From Pedobacter sp. BAL39 (lineage in GTDB: Bacteria; Bacteroidota; Bacteroidia; Sphingobacteriales; Sphingobacteriaceae): DNA of 64,000 nt. A program made the translations under genes and the position numbers. The notes under the pieces are model-generated. The model made no database searches. It saw only the letters and a program-made list of their open reading frames with translations, and was not told the DNA's origin. The DNA is taken from the NCBI RefSeq assembly GCF_000170795.1, contig NZ_ABCM01000019.1, positions 1 through 64,000 of the forward strand, written 5' to 3'. Shown here piece by piece: positions 42,948 to 50,753 of this stretch. Each line of letters opens with the position of its first letter. The stretch's first letter is position 1.

Positions 42948-43401
42948 TAAAGTTTCTAAATCAGCCGGTATTCCAGTTCACAAAAGTAGCTTTTTATCCA
43001 AAACACATCAGCCAAATGCATTAAACGTATAGATTACCCAAAACATTCGGCGATCAACACACGTGCCCGAACTGGGTGACAATCATACACAGTGCCTAAG
43101 ATAACCATCTTCCAGGTCAGCTTCCGGCAGGATCCATATTCGCCTGCTACGCACAACTATTCGCGGGAATATGCCAAACATTTTCAGGGCGATGCCATTA
43201 TTATGATGAATTGCCCGACAATCTAAAAAAATAAGGCAGCAGTCTGACTCACTCAGAAAAAATGTGATCATTAAACTTAAATCGTATATTCACGTACTGG
43301 TCAATTTATAACTTTTGGACTGAATTGTAGCTTAGGATAAAAGCGCTTTCGGATGTTTTGACACGATATGTATATAATCCCACAGACTTAAATACCATCA
43401 T
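42948..43401. other. Upstream region of the kinase-exporter operon, with possible decayed coding sequence
   Basis: 450 bases between divergent genes. A plus-strand frame at 43080-43226 reads VPKITIFQVSFRQDP, then NYSREYAKHFQGDAIIM, before a stop. It looks protein-like but lacks a start and any recognised domain, so it may be a fragment. The left part holds the promoter candidate at 42981-42988. Confidence 0.4.
42981..42988 (-). promoter_or_regulatory. Possible -7 element of the kinase-exporter operon
   Basis: On the minus strand TACTTTTG matches TAnnTTTG exactly, 33 bases before the kinase start. No clear TTTG element lies 19 bases further upstream, so the call is weak. Confidence 0.35.
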
Positions 43402-43905
43402 ATGAAATTTGGACAATTACTTATCGGACTTATTGCTGGAGCCATGTTATGCTTGGGTCTGACAACTTATTTGGGCAGGACTAAGCAACAGAAAAGCAAA
43501 ACGCAATCGACAAAGACTGACAGCTCTTCTTCTTCTGAAAATTGGCTTTGGCCAGATAGCCTGGATGCATTAAAAGCCGCGCCGGATCATCACAAGGTGG
43601 TTTATGAAGACGACAACATCAGAATTTTAGCTGTAATTCTCGACGGGAAAAGTTCAGAACCAGTTCATACCCACAAATGGAAAAGCATAATGTGGATTGC
43701 AAAGCCAATTGTTCCCTGTCAGATAAATAACTATGTAAGAGACAAGAATGATAACCTGATAAAATCAGATAGCATTTTAATTAAAGAGATGCCTGTAAAT
43801 ATTGGCCAGTTCGTTAATCCTGAAGGCCCTACGTCCATTACGAATTTAGGCTCTGAAAATGGTGTTGCCTATCGGGTAGAATTTAAAAAAGACTTTAAAT
43901 CATAA
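43402..43905 (+). CDS. Membrane-anchored cupin-like protein
   Basis: A 167-residue protein with an N-terminal membrane anchor or signal (LLIGLIAGAMLCLGLTTYLG) and a serine-rich linker. A small beta-barrel domain follows (DHHKVVYEDDNIRILAVIL, SEPVHTHKWKSIMWIAKP, GVAYRVEFKKDF). The order VHTHK then strands resembles a cupin, but only part of the metal-binding His set is seen. Function unknown. It lies 6 bases before the next small gene, so both are probably co-transcribed. Confidence 0.65.
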   Translation: MKFGQLLIGLIAGAMLCLGLTTYLGRTKQQKSKTQSTKTDSSSSSENWLWPDSLDALKAAPDHHKVVYEDDNIRILAVILDGKSSEPVHTHKWKSIMWIAKPIVPCQINNYVRDKNDNLIKSDSILIKEMPVNIGQFVNPEGPTSITNLGSENGVAYRVEFKKDFKS

Positions 43906-43911
43906 ATACAT

Positions 43912-44223
43912 ATGCTTTCTCCTAAGGACCCTAGCAATCCTGCAAATCACATCACCCAGTTAGATCTTTTTATTGCTCAACATAAAGGTGTCAACTTTTC
44001 ATCAGCCCTTATAAATGCCATTTCAAACTCTGAAAAGCTCAGAAAACAAGATAAAGATACTTTCAAAACCATTTGGGAGATGGCAACGGCATTTGAAAAC
44101 TGGAATCATAGCGACCTGACCATTGGTTGTCAGATCACCCGTGAAAAACTCCGGCAATCTTTTGCACTATCAGATTTAAGCCTGGAATTGATCGTAAGGC
44201 TTGCATCTTATGAATGGAAATGA
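43912..44223 (+). CDS. Small protein, unknown function, co-transcribed with the cupin-like gene
   Basis: A 103-residue soluble, mostly helical protein with no signal peptide (contains NHITQLDLFIAQHKGVNFSS and ends LSLELIVRLASYEWK). I recognise no family. Only 6 bases separate it from the cupin-like gene. It ends just before the remains of a serine hydrolase on the other strand. Confidence 0.6.
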   Translation: MLSPKDPSNPANHITQLDLFIAQHKGVNFSSALINAISNSEKLRKQDKDTFKTIWEMATAFENWNHSDLTIGCQITREKLRQSFALSDLSLELIVRLASYEWK

Positions 44224-44334
44224 GTTTTGAAGTTTCTTCAAGAAATGGTTAAAGATCTATGTATATTTTCCATGTCAGGTTTAATTTACAGAAAACAACA
44301 CGCTATTGGGATGATGAGTTGCCCGGAAATGTTT

Positions 44335-45268
44335 TTAATACGCCTGCCCCAAGCCCGACAATATTTCCCACCAGTCGGCTTTTCCTTGACTTTTACCAAG
44401 CCTTACGATGATCAGGTTTTTATGGGGATGCACATAAATGTATTGTCCTAAAATACCCTGCGCCATAAAATCGCCTGTTTGTGTGGGTAGTCACCATTGG
44501 TATTGATAGTAGCTTGCACTTCCGTTTGTGGTATCTATTTTGGTCGATTTTGTTACCCATTCTTCCGAAACGATTTGCTTGCCGTTCCATTTTCCTTTGT
44601 TCAGATAGAGCCTTCCTATCTTAGCATAATCCCTTGCTCTTGCATTGATACAGCAAAAGGTTTTTTCTAATCCGTCTTTCTTCCTGTCCAGGCTCCAGCT
44701 ACCATCATATTCCATTTCAAGTGGCTTCCATATTCGCTCTTCAAGATAGGCCGTAATCGTTTTGTCTTTTAACGCTCGTTCCAAAACCAAGCCGAGCAGT
44801 TGCGTGTTCCCACTTAAGTATTCAAACTTTTCTCCGGGTTCTGATTTCAGCTTCATTTTCTTGATTGCCTTCCGCAGATTGGTGACGTAATAGAACGTGG
44901 CCGGTTATAGACTTTGCCATAGAAAATGACGGCACTGTCGAGCTTGCATCGTATTTGTCCCAATATTTCTCGTATTGTACGGTATCGTTCTTGATAATAA
45001 GGAATGCTACCGTTTTATTGTCTTCTAAGTATTGCTCAAAAGGATGACTCTTGTCCTTCAGATGCAGCTCCTTAGGCTCTTTGCCGGTTTCAGCAACAGG
45101 AAAGATGAATTTAGTCGTTCCTGTTTCGATGTTTCTTGCAGGGAATTTTTTATGGTCGTCGATGTCGGCATAATTGTACACTACGAATCTTCCTACTTTG
45201 CAGGAATTTTGGGTAAACAGCGCAATTAATGCCAATGTGATAAGTTTAAGAGCGTTCAGGCGCTTCAT
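44335..45268 (-). pseudogene. Degenerate serine hydrolase (beta-lactamase class C-like) lipoprotein
   Basis: The N-terminal part (LALIALFTQNSC lipobox, then DKYDASSTVPSFSMAKSIT with the SxxK nucleophile) changes frame near 44895. The downstream frame reads FYYVTNLRKAIKKMKLKSEP, PGEKFEYLSGNTQLLGLVLE and KPLEMEYDGSWSLDRKKDG. About 50 codons expected between the SMAK motif and this segment are missing. A TGA at 44491-44493 replaces what should be a Trp. Beyond it the frame continues LPTQTGDFMAQGILGQYIYV and VRLGKSQGKADWWEILSG to a TAA at 44335. The lesions (deletion with frameshift, and nonsense) make it a pseudogene. Confidence 0.85.
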
Positions 45269-45304
45269 TTAGTATTGCTATTGTTTGTTTTAGACCTATA
45301 TTCT

Positions 45305-45949
45305 TCATTTGCCGGCAACTATTGAATCAGTTCGCGCCTTCACCACCATCGATTTCCATACATAAGGTACTCTCCCACAACCGATAAAATTTGTTACCGT
45401 AAACCCTTTCTCCGCTAACAGGGAGGTAATTGTTGCTCTTGACCACAATTTGATGTGTCCCCCATCCCAGAGCGGATTGGCATGTGCATCCCATTTTCCA
45501 GCTAGCGCAAGCAGTAGATTTTTCAGGTAACCATGATAAGGAGTACTTAGAATTAACTCGCCACCGCCGTTATTAGTTAGAATTTTCCTGCAAAAGTCTA
45601 TAAACTGCCTTGGGTCGTATAAGTGCTCAATCACCTCTGTTGAGACAATGGTATCGAAAGCAATGTTTGAAAATTTTTCTGGAAGATCATCTCTTGATAA
45701 ATCCTGCAGCGCAAAACGATCTGGGTGCCGCCTAGACGCGATTTCAATTCCACTGGCGGAAGCATCTGTGCCATATGCATTAAACCCCCTGGATAACAGC
45801 TGATTTACAAAGGCACCATTGCCACACCCCAAATCCAGGATAAAGCGATTGTTTTGTGGATTCAATAGCCCGATCGTCGGTTCAGCAATATAGGTATGCG
45901 CATGGGTGGATGTGGCATCGAAGAAATTGTAATCTTTATAGTCGGACAT
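45305..45949 (-). CDS. Class I SAM-dependent methyltransferase
   Basis: A 214-residue methyltransferase from the start at 45949 (MSDYKDYNFFDATS). An ATG 15 codons upstream lies inside an inverted repeat and is less likely. The SAM-binding motif I is FILDLGCGNGAFVNQLL, followed by GFNAYGTDASASGIEIA, FDTIVSTEVIEHLYDP and GGELILSTPYHGYLKNLLLA. This is a UbiG/Methyltransf_11-like fold. LWDGGHIKLWSRATITSLL is typical of small-molecule or glycan methyltransferases, but the substrate is unknown. Confidence 0.9.
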   Translation of the reverse strand: MSDYKDYNFFDATSTHAHTYIAEPTIGLLNPQNNRFILDLGCGNGAFVNQLLSRGFNAYGTDASASGIEIASRRHPDRFALQDLSRDDLPEKFSNIAFDTIVSTEVIEHLYDPRQFIDFCRKILTNNGGGELILSTPYHGYLKNLLLALAGKWDAHANPLWDGGHIKLWSRATITSLLAEKGFTVTNFIGCGRVPYVWKSMVVKARTDSIVAGK

Positions 45950-45972
45950 TATAAAACCATATGCTTTATGTT

Positions 45973-46026
45973 TACATTTCTCGTAAATGTACAAGTTTTC
46001 ATTTTAACACCTGAATAAATAGGTGT
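45973..46026. promoter_or_regulatory. Two inverted repeats between methyltransferase and AraC genes
   Basis: TACATTT-N5-AAATGTA (45973-45991) and ACACCT-N8-AGGTGT (46007-46026) lie between divergent genes for the methyltransferase and an AraC regulator. They look like operator sites; which protein binds is unknown. Confidence 0.4.
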
Positions 46027-46119
46027 AAACACTACATTTACTGCTGTCATACTTAGGCTTGCAGGTATCTGAGCATGTAAAAGGTTGAAATTTAAAAAAT
46101 AGAAACAGCAAAATCAAAG

Positions 46120-46929
46120 ATGGGTACTTGTAGTCTGTTTGAATATGTTCAGGAAAATCAAATCCCGAGGAGCAAAATTCTGCTTTCCTATAATCTCATT
46201 TCTTTTCTTGAACAAGGGGAAAAGGTCGTCTATTATGCAGGTGATAAGACCAGTATTGGCAATGACTCCTGCGCAATCCTCTGTTCAGGTAAATACCTGA
46301 TGACAGAAAAACTTCCATTAAATGGCAGTTACCAAAGCACAATGTTGCTTTTTGACAATTCGCTATTTAACCAGTTTTCTACAAAATATGCTGCTGTAAT
46401 TGATGAAATCCCACGCTCCGGAGTCAAGCCCAACGCTCCTTTTGCTGTATTTCAAAAAGATCCCTTCATCACCGCTTTCATCACTTCCCTAAAGCTGATA
46501 AAAGTCAGGCAAACAGCATTTGCAGAGAAGATGCTGGAGCTCAAATTTGAAGAATTGATGCTTCATCTTCTTGAAAAATATCCAAACAAAATCCTCGCGC
46601 TAAAATATAACAACCAGGAAACACCTGCTGACCTGGAAATAAGAAAAGCTGTTGAACAGAACATCACCGACAACCTGAGCCTGACAGAACTCTCTTTTCT
46701 GTGTAATCAAAGTCTTTCAACCTTCAAAAGAAACTTCGTTAAGCTCTACGGTGAAAATCCAAGCTCTTATTTTTTGAAACGAAGGATGGAGATGGCCAAA
46801 ACACTCCTGATCCATGAGCATCCCAGTGAAGTGTATTTGAAATTGGGTTATGAAAATCACTCGAGTTTCTCAAAATCGTTCAAGCAAATCCACGGCGTCA
46901 GTCCCAGCCAATTCAAGTCAGAAATCTGA
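46120..46929 (+). CDS. AraC-family transcriptional regulator
   Basis: A 269-residue regulator. The N-terminal ExsA-like half (LSYNLISFLEQGEKVVYYAG, CAILCSGKYLMTEK) is followed by a C-terminal AraC HTH: VEQNITDNLSLTELSFLC, QSLSTFKRNFVKLYGENPSS, and the second helix-turn-helix KLGYENHSSFSKSFKQIHGV ending PSQFKS. It is divergent from the methyltransferase and 87 bases before a DinB gene on the same strand, so it may control one of these. Confidence 0.93.
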   Translation: MGTCSLFEYVQENQIPRSKILLSYNLISFLEQGEKVVYYAGDKTSIGNDSCAILCSGKYLMTEKLPLNGSYQSTMLLFDNSLFNQFSTKYAAVIDEIPRSGVKPNAPFAVFQKDPFITAFITSLKLIKVRQTAFAEKMLELKFEELMLHLLEKYPNKILALKYNNQETPADLEIRKAVEQNITDNLSLTELSFLCNQSLSTFKRNFVKLYGENPSSYFLKRRMEMAKTLLIHEHPSEVYLKLGYENHSSFSKSFKQIHGVSPSQFKSEI

Positions 46930-46984
46930 CCACTTAAGTGTAATTATTGAACGATCAGCAATAATGCTGATTACGACTGCCCTA

Positions 46985-46992
46985 TAACTTTG
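46985..46992 (+). promoter_or_regulatory. Possible -7 element of the DinB gene
   Basis: TAACTTTG matches TAnnTTTG exactly, 24 bases before the DinB start. No TTTG is at the usual distance upstream. Confidence 0.4.
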
Positions 46993-47016
46993 CATTGAAT
47001 TAATAAACTTAAAGAA

Positions 47017-47514
47017 ATGACAAAGGAATATTTTACAGCATTAGCAAAATACAGCAATTGGACAGACAACATCATGATGGACTGGTTGAGTCAACTCAAG
47101 GAAGCACAATGGGAACAACAAATCACCAGTAGTTTCAACAGCATCAGGGACACTGTTGTTCACATGGTCAGCGCGAAGAAAATCTGGTTGGACTTCTGGA
47201 CAAATAGACCGGCCCCGGCATACCTATCTACATATTTTAGCGGAAGCAAAGACGAATTGCTGGAGATCTGGAAAAATGCATCCTGCGACCTGGAAAATTT
47301 TGTAAATGAATACCCGGAAGAGAGCTATGATCAAATGATCGCTGTTACCTATCCTGATGGAAGGCAGGCAGAAATGGAATTTTGGAAAACACTGCCCCAT
47401 TTTGTAAACCACGCCACCTATCACCGCGGCCAGGTAGTTACAATGCTGCGCCAGGCAGGGTTCGCTGAGTTTAAGAATACTGATTTATTTACTTATTTTA
47501 TCCTGAATACCTAG
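47017..47514 (+). CDS. DinB family protein
   Basis: A 165-residue four-helix DinB/YfiT-like protein. The metal-binding histidines are visible: His in IRDTVVHMVSAKKIW and the pair in LPHFVNHATYHRGQVVTMLR. Such proteins act as metal-dependent thiol transferases or hydrolases; the exact role is unknown. Its start is 87 bases after the AraC regulator stop. Confidence 0.93.
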   Translation: MTKEYFTALAKYSNWTDNIMMDWLSQLKEAQWEQQITSSFNSIRDTVVHMVSAKKIWLDFWTNRPAPAYLSTYFSGSKDELLEIWKNASCDLENFVNEYPEESYDQMIAVTYPDGRQAEMEFWKTLPHFVNHATYHRGQVVTMLRQAGFAEFKNTDLFTYFILNT

Positions 47515-47544
47515 CGCAGCTACTTCAATATTTTGGGGGCTTCA

Positions 47545-47958
47545 TTATGGAAATGGAAAAGATAACGCGGTGCTAAATTTCAGAATATCCAACTGCATTT
47601 TTTTATGCGCGGCCTTCCGGAACACTTGCGACCTCCGTTTTCTAAAATCTCCAGGTTCGCGTTTTTCAGATGTCAATGCAAAATTGCGCGTCTTCGCATC
47701 TGCAGACTGCTCAACGCTGAAAAGAATCGAATGGCTTCCATTCGCGTTCACAAGGACGTTACCAACAATCACCGAATGCGTACCGTTTGGATTGACAACA
47801 ACGTTACCCGCCACAACCGAATGAGTTCCATCCTGGTTTACAATGACATTTCCTGTTACTACGGAATGGCTGCCATCCGGATTTACAACTACCTGTGACC
47901 TCCCCACTTGATGGGCCAGGAATAGTACCAGAGCGGTACATAAAATTGACTTGATCAT
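47545..47958 (-). CDS. Secreted protein with four 15-residue NPDGSHSVV repeats
   Basis: A 137-residue exported protein from the start at 47958 (signal MIKSILCTALVLFLAHQVGRS). Four tandem 15-residue repeats follow (VVVNPDGSHSVVTGN, VIVNQDGTHSVVAGN, VVVNPNGTHSVIVGN, VLVNANGSHSILF), each with N-x-D/N-G-S/T-H-S. The coding DNA shows a matching 45-base periodicity. The basic tail (EKREPGDFRKRRSQVFRKAA) is different in composition. Repeats of this kind occur in other Pedobacter-like proteins as far as I recall. Function unknown; a beta-strand or beta-solenoid-like fold is plausible. Confidence 0.75.
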   Translation of the reverse strand: MIKSILCTALVLFLAHQVGRSQVVVNPDGSHSVVTGNVIVNQDGTHSVVAGNVVVNPNGTHSVIVGNVLVNANGSHSILFSVEQSADAKTRNFALTSEKREPGDFRKRRSQVFRKAAHKKMQLDILKFSTALSFPFP

Positions 47959-48073
47959 AACATGAATATTTGTGTGTATCATAAAAATACCGCAAAATCT
48001 CCTGTATATCAAACAGTTTAGGTCACAAATAAGAGACGCTGATACCTTTTCGCTACTGCAATCAGCAGCAGGG

Positions 48074-48448
48074 TTATCCGCTCTTGTCAGGAATCAAAAC
48101 GTAGGCAATCAGCAGCCCTAAGCTAACTCCAATGGTATAGGCAATCAAGTCCGTCCAGAGAAAGCCCCTTCCAAGCACTAACGCCCCGAGGGTGTTGGCC
48201 CTGATCTTATCGATCCAGGCTGCGTGATACAACTGGCTCAGCTCAACAAGGTAACACACCAGCAGAGCAACAAAGGCTACAAATTTTAGGCTGCTGCCCA
48301 CAAAGAGGAATCTAATGATTAAAAACATCATTATCGCCCATAGTACATCGCCCGTGGCCAAAGGAACAAATGACATCTGCCTGGAAAGAAGTCCCAGGAT
48401 AATTGTGAGCACAATGAGCAAACCATAATAAAGCCTCAACCTTGTCAT
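48074..48448 (-). CDS. DUF2809 family membrane protein
   Basis: A 124-residue membrane protein with about four hydrophobic helices (LYYGLLIVLTIILGLLS; VLWAIMMFLIIRFLFVG; KFVAFVALLVCYLVELSQ; DLIAYTIGVSLGLLIAYV). The pattern GDVLWAIMMFLIIRF and VELSQLYHAAWIDKIRA with TLGALVLGRGFLWTDLIAY defines DUF2809, whose function is unknown. I start at the ATG at 48448 (MTRLRLYYG); an ATG ten codons earlier is possible. Confidence 0.9.
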   Translation of the reverse strand: MTRLRLYYGLLIVLTIILGLLSRQMSFVPLATGDVLWAIMMFLIIRFLFVGSSLKFVAFVALLVCYLVELSQLYHAAWIDKIRANTLGALVLGRGFLWTDLIAYTIGVSLGLLIAYVLIPDKSG

Positions 48449-48603
48449 CTTATATTCTCTAATTGCCAATAATAACAAAATTGAATGAGAACCCGGTTTT
48501 TGTCAGGCTCAATTCGGAAAGACGAACTAATCCCGCCGTTTCAATCTCCTATCCCTTCAGCTGCAACACTTGAAATATTAATAATTTACGGTAAGATTTT
48601 GGA

Positions 48604-49722
48604 TCAATTTGCCGGCTCAATTCTGATTTTTAACATCAATGCCGCAATATCACCAACCACTTTTGTTGGTGAATTACAGTCACAATTACTCAATCCCACG
48701 ACATAGATATCTTCTTCCGGAATATAAATTACCATAGTTTTGAAACCGAAAATGCTACCACCATGCTCCAGAGTTTTTACGTCATCGATCGCTCTGACGT
48801 GCCAGCCGTAACCATAGCCAAACTCCTGCCCATTGTTGAGCTTATGTTTACTGAATGCGCTTTCCTTTTCTTTTTCATTAAGCAAGAGGTTGTGGTTTAT
48901 GGCATTTTGCCATTTCAACAGATCGTCAGTGGTCGACATCAGCGACCCTGACGAAAAAGGCACGCTGAAACTGATTGCAGTCTTATTCACGTATCCCGAC
49001 GATTTCTTATGGTATCCATATGCTCTTTTGCTAATGACCTTTCGATCGCTGGCATAATATGACTGACCCATGCCAATCTTATCAAATATATGTTTTACAA
49101 TAAAATCCTCGTACCGTTCACCGGATATCAACTCTATGAGGTAACCTAAAAGCACATAACCGGAATTATTATAGTCAAACTTTTCTCCGGGAAGAAAATC
49201 AACAGGCTCATTTTTGAAGAAATCGACCATCATTTTTGGTGTCATCTCCTTTTGTGCAATATCAGCCAGCGATTTCATTTTGGTAAAGTCCTTAATTCCG
49301 GAGGTATGGGTCAACAATTGATGTATCGTGATTTTCTGCCCCTTAGGATAGTCCGGGATATATTTGGAAACAGGATCATTGACGTCCAATTTGCCTTCTT
49401 GCTCCAACATCAATATCGCTACGGCCGTAAACTGTTTTGTCATTGATCCCAATTGGAATACATTTTCTGACGTCAGGGCAATACCTAGCTCCATGTTCGC
49501 CTTACCGAAAGCTTTTTTATAAATTGCTCTTCCCTGATGGGCGACCATAAATACACCACCCGGTCCACTGGCGTCGGCAAAATCACGAAGAATCAAAGTC
49601 TCAATTTGTTTGTCGAGGCTTTTAGCACCGACAGTAGATCTCTGAGCATGGACAGTGAATGGTAAATAAATGGCATAAGCTGTTAAAAATAAAAGCCTGC
49701 AGATCTTCTTCATTTTTGTCAT
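48604..49722 (-). CDS. Serine hydrolase, beta-lactamase class C family
   Basis: A 372-residue secreted enzyme (signal LLFLTAYAIYLPFTVHAQ). The nucleophile motif SxxK is SMTK in VFQLGSMTKQFTAVAIL, the YxN motif is in KFDYNNSGYVLLGYL, and the third motif is HGG in VKTLEHGGSIFGF. These are signatures of the penicillin-binding protein-like esterase/beta-lactamase family. Such proteins are often peptidases or esterases of unknown substrate, so antibiotic resistance is not implied. Unlike the broken relative at 44335 it is intact. Confidence 0.92.
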   Translation of the reverse strand: MTKMKKICRLLFLTAYAIYLPFTVHAQRSTVGAKSLDKQIETLILRDFADASGPGGVFMVAHQGRAIYKKAFGKANMELGIALTSENVFQLGSMTKQFTAVAILMLEQEGKLDVNDPVSKYIPDYPKGQKITIHQLLTHTSGIKDFTKMKSLADIAQKEMTPKMMVDFFKNEPVDFLPGEKFDYNNSGYVLLGYLIELISGERYEDFIVKHIFDKIGMGQSYYASDRKVISKRAYGYHKKSSGYVNKTAISFSVPFSSGSLMSTTDDLLKWQNAINHNLLLNEKEKESAFSKHKLNNGQEFGYGYGWHVRAIDDVKTLEHGGSIFGFKTMVIYIPEEDIYVVGLSNCDCNSPTKVVGDIAALMLKIRIEPAN

Positions 49723-49826
49723 TTCATATAGTTTGTGTTTAAGACGCAGCAGAAAATGATCGGGTTACATACTGGTTGCCACGTTGACTTAAATAAAATT
49801 AATACTTTTACGCTAAACCATCGCCT

Positions 49827-50468
49827 ATGCTCAGGTCATCAGATCAGGAATATAAAATCACCCGACAAATTAAGTTGGGCAAGTTGGTGATGGATGAAAG
49901 GTTTATGCCTCTGGCAGACTGGATCAATAAAAAGTATCATGTTGAACTACTGAATGTGATCACCGATACCATCAATGACGGTACTACAAGGGTTCAGTTG
50001 ATCTTTGAACACCAAAAAGCTGTCGACGTATTTTTATTAAAGAACCAACTGAGCCAGTCCTCCCGTAAAGAGAAGACGATAATAAAAAAATATAACGAGC
50101 TTTATCGGGATGACACTGAGGGTTCAATTTTTATATTGTTCTATGCTTTTGAGCCATTGGCAAGGGAAGAAGCGGTCGGAAATATCCCTGTAAAAACTAA
50201 AGATGCGTTTAAAGTGCGGTATAATGAGCTGCTCTGGGAGGTTGCAATCTTCGGGGAGCATGTGACATTTTTCTTCTTCAGCAACCAGGCGCTGAAAAAA
50301 GCTGAACTGGAAAAACAGACTATAGCTATAAAAGAAGCGTACTATGCTCTTTTAAAACCTTATGATACGTTTGACTATTTCTCATTTGAAAATTTCCATG
50401 CCATTTTTGATAGCAAGGAAAACTTTGACCGCAACTACGACAGTAATTGGAGATCGTATTATGGCTAG
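49827..50468 (+). CDS. Uncharacterised soluble protein
   Basis: A 213-residue protein with no signal peptide or membrane helix. Mixed helix and strand with many aromatic residues (VTFFFFSNQALKKAELEKQT, DTFDYFSFENFHAIFDSK). I recognise no family. It is on the plus strand alone, divergent from the serine hydrolase gene and about 105 bases from it. Confidence 0.65.
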   Translation: MLRSSDQEYKITRQIKLGKLVMDERFMPLADWINKKYHVELLNVITDTINDGTTRVQLIFEHQKAVDVFLLKNQLSQSSRKEKTIIKKYNELYRDDTEGSIFILFYAFEPLAREEAVGNIPVKTKDAFKVRYNELLWEVAIFGEHVTFFFFSNQALKKAELEKQTIAIKEAYYALLKPYDTFDYFSFENFHAIFDSKENFDRNYDSNWRSYYG

Positions 50469-50603
50469 CCTCTTCTAATCTGATGTAGATCCCTGAAAAA
50501 ACTACCCTTTGAGAAATTATTTGGAAGATGTATAGCTGATGCAGGACTATACCACTGTATCGCTATTTCAGATCGGGAACACTATACGACCGTTAATATA
50601 AAT

Positions 50604-50666
50604 CCACGTTGAGTCCACCTTTAGTTCACGTTAAGAGCAGGTTTACCGGGAAAAACGTGGACTCAA
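50604..50666. repeat. Inverted repeat upstream of the DUF6266 gene
   Basis: TTGAGTCCAC (50609-50618) is repeated inverted as GTGGACTCAA (50657-50666). The overlapping CCACGTT (50604-50610) is also inverted as AACGTGG (50654-50660). The arms lie about 90 bases before the gene and could be an operator or form a long-loop hairpin. Confidence 0.55.
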
Positions 50667-50753
50667 CCCTTATTTATAATCTATTTACTATTGATTTATT
50701 GACTTGAGTGTGTATATTTACCCCGGAGATTATACATCGTTAATATTAATCAT

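Noticed and set aside
43402..43905. Typical two-motif cupin enzyme
   Set aside because: Only a partial His-containing motif (VHTHK) is visible, so a catalytic cupin is not claimed.
44227..44451. 74-residue plus-strand frame after the 103-residue protein gene
   Set aside because: It overlaps the 3' end of the serine hydrolase pseudogene, whose minus-strand frame clearly reads as family sequence.
48604..49722. True beta-lactamase resistance gene
   Set aside because: SxxK, YxN and HGG motifs fit the broad serine hydrolase family; sequence alone does not support antibiotic hydrolysis.
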